A stretch of 64,000 bases of DNA. Source: CAG-791 sp000431495. GTDB lineage: Bacteria; Bacillota; Clostridia; Lachnospirales; Lachnospiraceae. The DNA lies in NCBI GenBank assembly GCA_052117605.1, contig JBQKIT010000017.1; one strand, given 5' to 3'. A program made the translations under genes and the position numbers. Shown one piece after another: positions 1-7,764 of this stretch (its first letter is position 1; every line of letters begins with the position of its first letter). The notes under the pieces are model-generated. The model was not told the origin of the DNA and did no database searches. It saw only the letters and a list, made by a program, of their open reading frames with translations.

Positions 1-110
1 ACTATGCCGCAAGGCGTGTTACTTGTTAAATTGGTTGAACCGCCGTGTACCGAACGGTACGCACGGTGGTGTGAGAGGTCGGCGGTCTATTGGCCGCCTC
101 CTACTCGATT
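1..110 (+). mobile_element. Group II intron, 3' end (domains V and VI)
   Basis: Seen: 39-46 pairs with 63-70, and 47-51 pairs with 56-60 around a GAAC loop. A 2-nt GC bulge at 61-62 completes the domain V fold. Domain VI follows: 81-87 pairs with 92-98, AGG 76-78 with CCT 100-102, and GAG 73-75 with CTC 104-106, leaving A103 bulged as the branch point. That places the 3' splice site at about 110/111. The reverse transcriptase would lie upstream, outside the window. The paired secondary structure makes a chance match unlikely. I did not assign an intron class. Confidence 0.85.
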
Positions 111-127
111 GGATGTATTTTTGAATC

Positions 128-176
128 ATCCTGGCACGGGACTTTTATTGTGTCATTGACTTGTTCGTGCTAGGAT
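128..176 (+). promoter_or_regulatory. Leader inverted repeat and possible ilvB promoter
   Basis: ATCCTGGCACG (128-138) and CGTGCTAGGAT (166-176) form an 11-bp inverted repeat with one G-T pair. TTGTGT (148-153), a 17-nt spacer and TAGGAT (171-176) could be a sigma-A promoter; the same TAGGAT -10 hexamer occurs before rplU. The hairpin has no T-run, so a terminator is less likely. No T-box motif is present. Confidence 0.35.
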
Positions 177-269
177 AAAGAATCATGTGCACTTTGGAAC
201 GTTACTGTGAAGATGTGCAGGCGGAGAAGAAGTGCAGACAGAGAAATACAACAGAGGAGAGGGTTTCAG

Positions 270-1919
270 ATGAACGGTGCAGATGCAATCGTCCGCTGTT
301 TGGAAGAAGAGGGAGTGAAATATGTGTTCGGCTACCCCGGAGTGGCCATTGCTCCTTTCTATGACAGCATTCTTGAGTCAGATATTCACACGATACTGGT
401 GCGGCAGGAGCAGTGCGCGGCACATGCAGCCAGCGGTTACACAAGGATTACAGGAAAGACAGGTGTCGTAGCAGTCACCAGCGGTCCCGGTGCCGAGAAC
501 CTGATTACAGGCATTGCCACAGCTTTTGCCGACAGCATTCCGATGGTGTGTCTCACCGGACAGGTGGATTCCCATCAGGTCGGCGGAGATGTGTTCCAGG
601 AGGCGGACATTTCCGGTGCGGTGGAATCCTTTGTCAAATACAGCTATATCGTGCGGGATGCCAAAGAGCTTCCCCGCGTTGTACGGGAGGCATTTCACAT
701 TGCGGGAACCGGAAGACCGGGGCCTGTTCTGATTGACCTTCCGTGTGATATTCAGCTGCAGGAAGTTCCGAAATTTGAGTATCCGGAGAAGGTGTCCATG
801 CGGACATACAAGCCTACCGTGGAAGGTCACGCTGTGCAGATTCGTAAGGTGACCAGTGAACTTCTGAAGGCGAAGCGGCCGATTCTGTGTGTGGGCGGCG
901 GCGTACATCTTTCTCATGCGCAGAAGGAGGTCTGTGAATTTGCCCATCGCTACGGGATTCCGGCGGTATGTACCATGATGGGTCTCGGCGTTTTCCCGAC
1001 GGCAGATCCGATGTTTTACGGAATGGTCGGCAACAACGGACAGAAATACGGGAACCGCGCAATGAATGAGGCGGATATGATCCTGATGGTCGGCGCCCGC
1101 GTGGCGGATCGTTCGATTTCACAGCCGGATCTGATTACGGAGAACAAGGTCCTTGTACACATTGATGTGGATCCTGCGGAGATCGGCAAGAACGCCGGAG
1201 CCTCCATTCCTCTTGTCGGAGACATTCGTCATGTGTTCCGGAAATTCCTGGAGGCAGAGCCTGCTGCGGATTATTCCGAATGGACGTCAAGGCTGGATGC
1301 TCTCCGGACAGAAGGGAAGAATGCACGTCTGGAAAAGCACAGAGAAGCGGAAGAGAGGGATCTTCGTGAGAAGAATCCCTGGGTGAATGCCGCTTCGTTC
1401 CTGCGGAGGCTGTCCCTGAAAATGGAGGATAATGCCGTTTATCTTGCCGATGTCGGACAGAACCAGCTCTGGAGCTGTGCGAATGTTGTGATTCGAAACG
1501 GAAGACTTCTCACAAGCGGCGGTATGGGAACCATGGGCTATGCCGTTCCCGCCGCTATGGGAGCAAAGCTTGCGGATCCGAAGCGTCAGGTGATTGCCGT
1601 CTGCGGCGATGGCGGTTTCCAGATGACCATGATGGAGCTTGCCACCATGAAGCAGTATGGCATTCAGGCAAAGGTCATTGTCCTGAAGAATCGTACACTT
1701 GGTCTTGTTCATCAGTACCAGCATCTAAATCTGGAGGATCGCTTCTCCATTGTAGACCTCGGAGATTATCCGAATCTGGAGATGCTTACCAAGGCCTATG
1801 ACATGCACTTCATTCTTCTGAAGGATACAGAGAAAATGGAAGAGTCCATCGACCGTTTTCTTCAGGACCCGGATTCTGTTCTGATGGAAGTGGATGTAAA
1901 TCCGGACGAGCTGGCATGA
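270..1919 (+). CDS. ilvB: Acetolactate synthase, catalytic subunit
   Basis: Thiamine-diphosphate enzyme condensing two pyruvates to acetolactate (or pyruvate plus 2-oxobutyrate), the first common step of valine, leucine and isoleucine synthesis. The 549-residue protein has the N-terminal TPP-binding half with the catalytic Glu at about E47 (RQEQCAAHA) and the C-terminal TPP/Mg motif starting GDG at 446-448. The ATG at 270 is preferred over an in-frame start at 207 because GAGGAGAGGG lies 7 nt before it and homologues begin there. The ilvN gene follows after 31 nt. A catabolic ALS or another TPP-dependent enzyme is possible, but the adjacent regulatory subunit argues for the anabolic type. Confidence 0.93.
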   Translation: MNGADAIVRCLEEEGVKYVFGYPGVAIAPFYDSILESDIHTILVRQEQCAAHAASGYTRITGKTGVVAVTSGPGAENLITGIATAFADSIPMVCLTGQVDSHQVGGDVFQEADISGAVESFVKYSYIVRDAKELPRVVREAFHIAGTGRPGPVLIDLPCDIQLQEVPKFEYPEKVSMRTYKPTVEGHAVQIRKVTSELLKAKRPILCVGGGVHLSHAQKEVCEFAHRYGIPAVCTMMGLGVFPTADPMFYGMVGNNGQKYGNRAMNEADMILMVGARVADRSISQPDLITENKVLVHIDVDPAEIGKNAGASIPLVGDIRHVFRKFLEAEPAADYSEWTSRLDALRTEGKNARLEKHREAEERDLREKNPWVNAASFLRRLSLKMEDNAVYLADVGQNQLWSCANVVIRNGRLLTSGGMGTMGYAVPAAMGAKLADPKRQVIAVCGDGGFQMTMMELATMKQYGIQAKVIVLKNRTLGLVHQYQHLNLEDRFSIVDLGDYPNLEMLTKAYDMHFILLKDTEKMEESIDRFLQDPDSVLMEVDVNPDELA

Positions 1920-1950
1920 GACACACGACATTTGGATAAGAGGACGACAC

Positions 1951-2436
1951 ATGAAACGGATATACTCGGTATTGGTGGAAAACCGCGCGGGCGTGCTCTG
2001 CAAGGTGGCAGGCCTGTTCTGGAGAAGATGCTTTAACATTGATTCTCTGGCCGTTGGCGAGACGGATGACCCTACGGTCTCTCATATGATCATTGTTTCA
2101 AGCGGCGAAGAAAAGACGCTCGAACAGGTGGAGAAGCAGCTGAATAAGAAGCTGGATGTCATCAAGGTCAAGACCTTTGATGAACATGAAGCGGTCAGCA
2201 GGGAGCTGATGCTGCTGAAGGTAAAATATAACAGGGACAATCGCAGAGATATTATGGAAAACTGCACGATCATGGGGGCGCAGATCATTGATCTGTCCAA
2301 GACCATGATGACCATCCAGATCTGCGATACCCCGGAGCGGGTCGAAATGTTTCTGGAAACCTTTAAGACCATCTCGATCGTGGAGATTACAAGAACAGGA
2401 ACTCTTGCGGTTCCGAAATGCAACGAGGGAATATAG
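1951..2436 (+). CDS. ilvN: Acetolactate synthase regulatory subunit, copy 1
   Basis: ACT-domain protein of 161 residues that binds and activates IlvB and mediates valine feedback. The N-terminal ACT domain (about 1-75) retains Asn11, Gly14 and Asn29, which line the valine site in E. coli IlvH. The C-terminal ALS_ss_C domain follows. An AGAGGA ribosome binding site precedes the ATG. It lies 31 nt after ilvB and is probably cotranscribed with it. A second, divergent paralogue lies only about 280 nt downstream. Confidence 0.92.
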   Translation: MKRIYSVLVENRAGVLCKVAGLFWRRCFNIDSLAVGETDDPTVSHMIIVSSGEEKTLEQVEKQLNKKLDVIKVKTFDEHEAVSRELMLLKVKYNRDNRRDIMENCTIMGAQIIDLSKTMMTIQICDTPERVEMFLETFKTISIVEITRTGTLAVPKCNEGI

Positions 2437-2438
2437 TC

Positions 2439-2516
2439 ATGGAACTGGATCCTCAGCTGGAAAATCTGCTGATTCGTGCGGTTAGAATGCGTCTGCAGGC
2501 AGATGGGATCGGCTGA
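2439..2516 (+). CDS. Possible 25-residue small ORF
   Basis: An ATG with GAGGGA 8 nt upstream opens a 25-codon frame directly after ilvN copy 1, ending in TGA at 2514-2516. The peptide is Leu-rich in its middle (LENLLIRAV), but it is not a run of branched-chain codons as in a classical attenuator leader. I recognise no family. It could be a leader, a gene remnant or chance. Confidence 0.25.
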   Translation: MELDPQLENLLIRAVRMRLQADGIG

Positions 2517-2585
2517 CAGAAAAGCCGCTTCCATTATAGCTTTTTCGTATCACGATACTTCTTTCTTTAACTTAAGCAAACTGTA

Positions 2586-2614
2586 TTGCTTTTTCAAAAT
2601 ACGGACGATATAAT
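2586..2614 (+). promoter_or_regulatory. Sigma-A promoter before second ilvN
   Basis: TTGCTT (2586-2591), a 17-nt spacer and a perfect TATAAT (2609-2614). It lies about 100 nt before the second regulatory-subunit gene, suggesting that ilvN2 and perhaps ilvC have their own transcript. The rest of 2437-2715 holds only the small ORF at 2439. A second TATAAT at 2656-2661 lacks a recognisable -35. Confidence 0.6.
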
Positions 2615-2715
2615 CGGTTTCAATTTACGGATCCATAGCGGAATCATATGACGGCTATAATGAAAAAGATATCACTGCTGCCTGCCGATTTCCGGAATCC
2701 GGGAGGATGAGAATC

Positions 2716-3246
2716 ATGCATAAGAAGGCATTTCAGCTTCTGGTAGACAACACGTCCGGTGTGCTGTCACGAATATCCGGATTGTTTTCCAGAAGAGGCT
2801 ACAACATTGAGTCCATTACCGCCGGGGTGACGGCAGATCCCAAATACACGCGGATCACCATTGTGGCGTCGGGAGATGACGACATTCTGGATCAGATCGA
2901 GAAGCAGGTCCGAAAGCTTGTGGATGTGCGTGAGATCAATGAGCTTCCGCCGGAGGAATCGGTATATCGCGAGCTGGCCCTGATCAAGGTGCGGGTGGAC
3001 GATGTGAAGCGGGAGAGTGTCATTGCGATTACGAATATTTTCCGTGGCAACATTGTCGATGTGGCACTGGATTCTCTGATTATTGAGATTACCGGAAATC
3101 AGGGGAAGATCGATGCGTTCCTCAAGCTCCTTTCCGGATATGAAATCCTGGAGCTGGCAAGAACCGGAATCGCAGGACTTTCCAGAGGAACCGATAAGGT
3201 TGTCTATCTGGACGCAGAGGGAAATGTCATCCGTAAGCAGCAGTAA
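2716..3246 (+). CDS. ilvN: Acetolactate synthase regulatory subunit, copy 2
   Basis: Second ACT-domain ALS small subunit, 176 residues. The valine-site Asn, Gly and Asn are retained (N12, G15, N30), and a short C-terminal extension ends in RKQQ. The start at 2716 is chosen because GGGAGG (2700-2705) is 9-10 nt away; the ATG at 2707 would sit against the ribosome binding site. It differs from copy 1 at many positions, so it is not a recent tandem duplicate. It has its own promoter and precedes ilvC. Whether it pairs with this IlvB or another catalytic subunit cannot be decided here. Confidence 0.92.
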   Translation: MHKKAFQLLVDNTSGVLSRISGLFSRRGYNIESITAGVTADPKYTRITIVASGDDDILDQIEKQVRKLVDVREINELPPEESVYRELALIKVRVDDVKRESVIAITNIFRGNIVDVALDSLIIEITGNQGKIDAFLKLLSGYEILELARTGIAGLSRGTDKVVYLDAEGNVIRKQQ

Positions 3247-3387
3247 AGGGCGGATGTACAAGGGCCTCATATTATTTCTGTTATCCACTCGAAGCAGAAA
3301 TGCATTCCGCAGCCGAAAAGGACGGACGGATTTCTGATCCGATGACGATAAAACATATTATTAGTTTTCATATAGGAGGAAATTAAA

Positions 3388-4407
3388 ATGGCAGAAGCAA
3401 GAATTTTTTACCAGGAAGATTGCAATCAGTCTCTTCTCGAGGGTAAGAAGATCTGCATTATCGGCTACGGTTCTCAGGGCCATGCACATGCACTGAATCT
3501 GAAGGATTCCGGATGTGATGTCGTGGTTGGTCTGTATGAGGGCTCCAAGTCCAAGGCAAAGGCAGAGGCACAGGGCCTTACGGTTCTTCCTACTGCAGAG
3601 GCAGTAAAGCAGTCCGATGTCATCATGATTCTGATCAATGATGAGCTTCAGGCCGATATGTACAAGAAGGATGTTGCACCGAATCTGAAGGCCGGCGATA
3701 TGCTGATGTTTGCACATGGCTTCAACATCAACTACAAGCTGATCGTTCCTCCGAAGGATGTAGACGTTACGATGATCGCTCCCAAGGCTCCCGGACATAC
3801 CGTTCGTTCCGAGTATGAGGCAGGCAAGGGAACTCCGATGCTGGTAGCAGTAGAGCAGGATGCAACCGGACATGCTCTGGACAAGGCACTTGCATATGGC
3901 GCTGCAATCGGCGGAGCCCGCGCAGGTATTCTTGAGACAACCTTCAAGACCGAGACCGAGACCGATCTGTTTGGTGAGCAGGCAGTCCTCTGCGGCGGTG
4001 TCTGCGCTCTGATGCAGGCAGGCTTTGAGACTCTGTGCGAGGCAGGCTACGATCCGAGAAATGCATACTTCGAGTGCATCCATGAGATGAAGCTGATCGT
4101 TGATTTGATTTATCAGTCCGGCTTTGCAGGAATGCGTTATTCCATCTCGAACACGGCTGAGTACGGCGATTATGTAACCGGACCGAAGATCGTTACTCCT
4201 GAAGTGAAGAAGGCAATGAAGCAGGTTCTGTCCGACATTCAGGACGGCACCTTTGCATCTGAGTTCATTCAGGATATGAAGAATGGTCAGATCCACTTCC
4301 AGGCAATGAGAAAGAAAGCAGCTGCGCATCCGTCTGAAGTAGTAGGTACGGAAATCCGCAAGCTGTACAGCTGGAACAACGAGTCCGATATGCTGATCAA
4401 CAACTGA
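3388..4407 (+). CDS. ilvC: Ketol-acid reductoisomerase
   Basis: Class I (short) ketol-acid reductoisomerase, 339 residues. It isomerises and reduces acetolactate to dihydroxyisovalerate in valine/leucine/isoleucine synthesis. The Rossmann motif GYGSQG is at 26-31, and the metal-binding acidic residues lie in the C-terminal knotted domain (TETETDLFGEQ). The cofactor loop reads GLYEGSKS (48-55): the first position, usually an Arg binding the NADPH 2'-phosphate, is Tyr50. An AGGAGG ribosome binding site lies about 7 nt before the ATG. The 3247-3387 leader contains no clear promoter or attenuator. A hairpin terminator follows. Confidence 0.95.
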   Translation: MAEARIFYQEDCNQSLLEGKKICIIGYGSQGHAHALNLKDSGCDVVVGLYEGSKSKAKAEAQGLTVLPTAEAVKQSDVIMILINDELQADMYKKDVAPNLKAGDMLMFAHGFNINYKLIVPPKDVDVTMIAPKAPGHTVRSEYEAGKGTPMLVAVEQDATGHALDKALAYGAAIGGARAGILETTFKTETETDLFGEQAVLCGGVCALMQAGFETLCEAGYDPRNAYFECIHEMKLIVDLIYQSGFAGMRYSISNTAEYGDYVTGPKIVTPEVKKAMKQVLSDIQDGTFASEFIQDMKNGQIHFQAMRKKAAAHPSEVVGTEIRKLYSWNNESDMLINN

Positions 4408-4437
4408 TCGGCAGTCCGGCGAAGGATACGGTTTGTC

Positions 4438-4473
4438 AAGGGGCAGAGGAGCCAATCTCCCCTGTCCCTTTTT
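4438..4473 (+). terminator. Terminator or attenuator between ilvC and leuC
   Basis: A 14-nt arm at 4438-4451 pairs with 4457-4470 (one G-U, one mismatch) around CCAAT and runs into TTTTT. It probably ends or attenuates the ilv transcript before leuC. Confidence 0.7.
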
Positions 4474-4525
4474 GATTCTATTTCTTTCAGGCAGCTGCAG
4501 ACAGGCGGCCGCAGAGGAGAAAACT

Positions 4526-5785
4526 ATGGGAATGACAATGACACAGAAGATTCTTGCGCGCCGCGCAGGTCTTCCTTCCGTCAAGGCAGGTCAGCTGATC
4601 GAGGCAGACCTTGATCTGGTACTTGGCAATGATATTACGGCTCCGGTTGCGATCAAGGAAATGAATCGTTTCCGGAAGGAGGGGGTATTCGACAAGGATA
4701 AGATTGCTCTGGTTCCGGATCATTTTGTGCCGGCCAAGGATATCAAGTCCGCAGAGAACTGCAAGTGCGTTCGCGAGTTTGCGCACCGCAACAAGATTAC
4801 GAATTATTTTGAAGTCGGACAGATGGGCATTGAGCATGCCCTTCTTCCGGAGCAGGGACTCGTTGCTCCCGGAGATGTCATCATCGGCGCAGATTCTCAC
4901 ACCTGCACGTACGGTGCACTGGGCGCTTTTTCGACCGGTGTGGGCTCGACCGATATGGCAGCCGGCATGGCTACCGGAAAGGCCTGGTTCAAGGTTCCTT
5001 CTGCCATTCAGTTCCATCTGACAGGAAAGCTGAGTCCCAAGGTCAGCGGAAAGGACGTTATTCTTCATATCATTGGTATGATTGGCGTGGACGGAGCGCT
5101 CTATCAGTCCATGGAATTTACAGGCCCCGGTGTCGGTGAGCTTTCCATGGATGATCGTTTTACCATTTCCAATATGGCCATTGAAGCGGGCGGCAAAAAC
5201 GGTATTTTCCCCGTGGATGAGAAGACGCTTGCTTATGAGAAGGAGCATGGCGCTGCAGAGGGCGTGATTTTTGAAGCGGATCCGGATGCAGAGTATGAAA
5301 AGACCTACGAGATCAATCTTTCTGAAATCAAGCCGACGGTTTCCTTCCCTCATCTTCCTGAGAATGCGAAGACCTTTGATGAAATCCCCGAGATCCGGAT
5401 TGATCAGGTTGTCATCGGATCCTGCACAAACGGAAGAATCAGCGACCTTCGCAGTGCGGCAGCGATTCTGAAGGGACGGCATGTTGCAGAAGGCATGCGC
5501 TGCATCGTCATTCCTGCCACCAACAGGATTTATCTGGAGGCACTGAAGGAAGGCCTGATCGAAACCTTTATCGAGGCAGGCGCTGTGGTATCGACGCCGA
5601 CCTGCGGTCCGTGTCTTGGCGGCTATATGGGAATTCTGGCGGCAGGAGAGCGCTGCGTTTCCACGACAAACCGTAACTTTGTGGGCCGCATGGGTGATAC
5701 CACTTCGGAAATCTATCTGGCAAGCCCTGCTACTGCGGCAGCATCCGCAATCGCAGGTGTGATTGCAGATCCCAGCTCTTATTGA
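4526..5785 (+). CDS. leuC: 3-isopropylmalate dehydratase, large subunit
   Basis: Aconitase-family subunit that isomerises 2- to 3-isopropylmalate in leucine synthesis. At 419 residues it matches the shorter archaeal/clostridial LeuC type rather than the roughly 470-residue enterobacterial form. The [4Fe-4S] ligands are C300 (GSCTNGR) and C360/C363 (TCGPCLG). The ATG at 4526 follows GAGGAGAAAACT and is preferred to an upstream in-frame start at 4433, which lies inside the terminator hairpin. leuD follows after 73 nt. A homoaconitase role is possible for this subfamily, but the ilv neighbours favour leucine synthesis. No leuA or leuB is in the window. Confidence 0.92.
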   Translation: MGMTMTQKILARRAGLPSVKAGQLIEADLDLVLGNDITAPVAIKEMNRFRKEGVFDKDKIALVPDHFVPAKDIKSAENCKCVREFAHRNKITNYFEVGQMGIEHALLPEQGLVAPGDVIIGADSHTCTYGALGAFSTGVGSTDMAAGMATGKAWFKVPSAIQFHLTGKLSPKVSGKDVILHIIGMIGVDGALYQSMEFTGPGVGELSMDDRFTISNMAIEAGGKNGIFPVDEKTLAYEKEHGAAEGVIFEADPDAEYEKTYEINLSEIKPTVSFPHLPENAKTFDEIPEIRIDQVVIGSCTNGRISDLRSAAAILKGRHVAEGMRCIVIPATNRIYLEALKEGLIETFIEAGAVVSTPTCGPCLGGYMGILAAGERCVSTTNRNFVGRMGDTTSEIYLASPATAAASAIAGVIADPSSY

Positions 5786-5858
5786 AGATCAGAGAATTCG
5801 TCTGTTGCAGAATTCTTTTAACCTGCCGGGGATGATCCCGCCAGAGGAGGAACATTAC

Positions 5859-6353
5859 ATGGAAGCAGCAAGAGGAACAGTATTCAGATTCGGTGACAAC
5901 GTGGATACGGATGTCATCATTCCTGCAAGGTATCTTGCGACCTCAGAGCCTTCTGAGCTCGCTGCGCATTGCATGGAGGATATCGATAAGACATTTATTC
6001 AGAAGGTGAAGAAGGGTGATATGATCGTAGCAGGCCGGAACTTCGGCTGTGGCTCTTCCCGTGAGCATGCGCCGATTGCCATCAAGGCGGCCGGCGTCTC
6101 CTGCGTCATTGCGGAAACCTTCGCAAGAATTTTCTATCGGAATGCCATCAACATCGGACTTCCCATCATTGAGTGCAAGGAGGCGGCTACGGAAATTCAG
6201 GAAGGTGAGACCGTTTCCATCAATTTCGACACCGGTGTCATCACCGATGAAACAACCGGAAAGACGTATCAGGGACAGGCCTTCCCTCCGTTCATGCAGG
6301 GATTGATTGATGCCGGCGGACTGATTAATTACGTCAACAGCCAGGAAGCATAG
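5859..6353 (+). CDS. leuD: 3-isopropylmalate dehydratase, small subunit
   Basis: Swivelling-domain partner of LeuC, 164 residues, the length of the archaeal-type LeuD. It shows the family signature around FRFGDNVDTDVIIPARYL near the N-terminus and NFGCGSSREHAP, the substrate-recognition loop, near the middle. The ATG at 5859 is preceded by GAGGAGGAAC; an upstream in-frame start at 5763 overlaps the end of leuC and lacks a ribosome binding site. It forms an operon with leuC and is followed by a strong terminator. Confidence 0.93.
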   Translation: MEAARGTVFRFGDNVDTDVIIPARYLATSEPSELAAHCMEDIDKTFIQKVKKGDMIVAGRNFGCGSSREHAPIAIKAAGVSCVIAETFARIFYRNAINIGLPIIECKEAATEIQEGETVSINFDTGVITDETTGKTYQGQAFPPFMQGLIDAGGLINYVNSQEA

Positions 6354-6386
6354 GGCATCGGACCGACAGAACTGTTATGCAGACAT

Positions 6387-6421
6387 ACCCGGAGGATATC
6401 GAATCTTCCGGGTAATTTTTT
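6387..6421 (+). terminator. Rho-independent terminator after leuD
   Basis: ACCCGGAGGAT pairs with AATCTTCCGGGT around a short loop, followed by AATTTTTT. It closes the leuCD transcript. Confidence 0.85.
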
Positions 6422-6424
6422 GTC

Positions 6425-6471
6425 TTGACAATAGTTCGATACTGAACTAATATTTGTTCAGCTTTGAACTA
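6425..6471 (+). promoter_or_regulatory. tauE promoter with two MarR-type operators
   Basis: TTGACA (6425-6430), 17 nt, TAATAT (6448-6453). Two related 18-bp palindromes cover it: TAGTTCGATACTGAACTA (6432-6449), between and into the -35/-10 elements, and TTGTTCAGCTTTGAACTA (6454-6471), just downstream. Their centres are 22 bp apart, two helical turns, so two dimers would sit on one DNA face. The MarR gene at 7303 in the same transcript is the obvious regulator (inference). Confidence 0.75.
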
Positions 6472-6494
6472 ATAGAGAAAAAAGGAGAAACAAT

Positions 6495-7271
6495 ATGTCT
6501 GTCATTCTTACGCTTGCAGTGACGTTTTTTGCCGGAATGGGGGCAGGACTTGGGACCGGCTTTGCCGGAATGAGTGCAGTGACGGTCATCGGACCGATGC
6601 TGATGACATTTCTTCATGTGGATCCCTATCTTGCCATCGGAGTGGGACTTGCTTCGGATGTTCTGGCGAGTGCCGTTTCCGCATGGACCTATGGAAAGAA
6701 CAAAAATCTGGACCTCCGGAACGGACTTGTGATGATGGCATCGGTTCTTGTCTTTACGGTGGTGGGAAGCTATTTCTCAAGCCTCCTTCCTTCGAAGACG
6801 ATGGGGAGCTTTTCCATTTACATGACCATTCTGCTTGGCATTAAGTTTCTGGTAAAGCCGGTGATGGCCACCAAGGAGAAGATGCTTGAAGTCAGTGCGA
6901 AGAAGCGCTTCCTGCAGGCCCTTGTCTGCGGGGCAATGATCGGCCTGATCTGCGGATTTATCGGTGCAGGCGGCGGCATGATGATGCTCCTGATTCTTAC
7001 CTCTGTTCTTGGATATGAGCTGAAAACGGCAGTCGGAACCAGCGTGTTCATCATGACCTTCACGGCTCTCACCGGAGCGGTTTCCCATTTTGCAATGGGA
7101 GGGTTTCCGGACCCGGTCATCCTGCTCCTCTGCGTTGTCTTTACTCTTTTGTGGGCTCGTATTGCGGCCCGTCTTGCCAACAAGGTTGACAATAAGGTGC
7201 TGAATCGTATGATGGGAACCGTACTGGTTGTACTTGGCGCGGCTATTCTGATTTTCAACTGGCTGACCTGA
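6495..7271 (+). CDS. TauE/SafE-family anion exporter
   Basis: Integral membrane protein of 258 residues with about 7-8 hydrophobic segments. The two family half-motifs are visible: GTGFAGMSAVTVIGP near residue 20 and GFIGAGGGMMM near 155, the inverted-repeat signatures of TauE/SafE. The family exports sulfite, sulfoacetate or related anions, but the substrate here is unknown. The ATG follows AAAGGAGAAAC. It shares a transcript with the downstream MarR gene (31-nt gap), behind a promoter with twin operators, so export is probably induced by a ligand of that regulator. Confidence 0.88.
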   Translation: MSVILTLAVTFFAGMGAGLGTGFAGMSAVTVIGPMLMTFLHVDPYLAIGVGLASDVLASAVSAWTYGKNKNLDLRNGLVMMASVLVFTVVGSYFSSLLPSKTMGSFSIYMTILLGIKFLVKPVMATKEKMLEVSAKKRFLQALVCGAMIGLICGFIGAGGGMMMLLILTSVLGYELKTAVGTSVFIMTFTALTGAVSHFAMGGFPDPVILLLCVVFTLLWARIAARLANKVDNKVLNRMMGTVLVVLGAAILIFNWLT

Positions 7272-7302
7272 GACGGTCAATGCGCGGAACGGGGGATTGA
7301 AA

Positions 7303-7764
7303 ATGGAGCTTTCAGCGGAGCAGCTGTCACTCATTGCCAACAGCTATGCAATGGAGAAGAGGGCGGTAATGGAGAAATATGATATGACCTCCATTGAGGT
7401 GGATGTCATGCTGTTCCTTGCAAACAATCCGCAGTTTGATACCGCGGCAGAGATTGTGAGCATCCGTAAAATTGCGAAGTCTCATGTCTCGCTTGCGGTA
7501 TCCAGACTGACGGAGCGAGGATATCTTGAAAAGAGCAAAGACTCAAAGGATCGGAAAAAGAGTCACCTGGTGATCACGGAAAAAGCGTCCTCCATGGTGA
7601 AGGACGCTCAGAAATTTCAGGCAGAATTCCGTGAACAGATGCTGGCCGGCTTTTCCAAAGAGGAACGGGCTCTTCTGCAGGATTTCACCAGAAGAATCAG
7701 CCGTAATCTGCTGGATCTGTCCTTGCGCAGAAACGGAAAAAGACAGGAAATTTTTACTGGTTGA
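7303..7764 (+). CDS. MarR-family transcriptional regulator
   Basis: Winged-helix regulator of 153 residues. The recognition region (IRKIAKSHVSLAVSRLTERGYLEKSKDSKDRKK) shows the MarR helix-turn-helix and the wing with the conserved D-x-R. The ATG at 7303 has GGGGGA 7 nt upstream; a TTG at 7297 is an alternative. The last 11 nt overlap the 3' end of the convergent phosphatase gene. It probably represses tauE and itself through the two palindromes at 6432-6471. The ligand is unknown. Confidence 0.9.
   Translation: MELSAEQLSLIANSYAMEKRAVMEKYDMTSIEVDVMLFLANNPQFDTAAEIVSIRKIAKSHVSLAVSRLTERGYLEKSKDSKDRKKSHLVITEKASSMVKDAQKFQAEFREQMLAGFSKEERALLQDFTRRISRNLLDLSLRRNGKRQEIFTG

Noticed and set aside
62..80. 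Possible T-box specifier/antiterminator element (GGTGG-rich) before ilvB
   Set aside because: The GGTGGT stretch is the 3' strand of the intron domain V helix; no T-box core sequence and no terminator/antiterminator alternative are present.
3361..4584. 407-residue open frame on the minus strand across ilvC
   Set aside because: It is the antisense of a highly conserved gene, is rich in Cys/Leu/Ile as expected from reversed codons, has no ribosome binding site and no recognisable domain.
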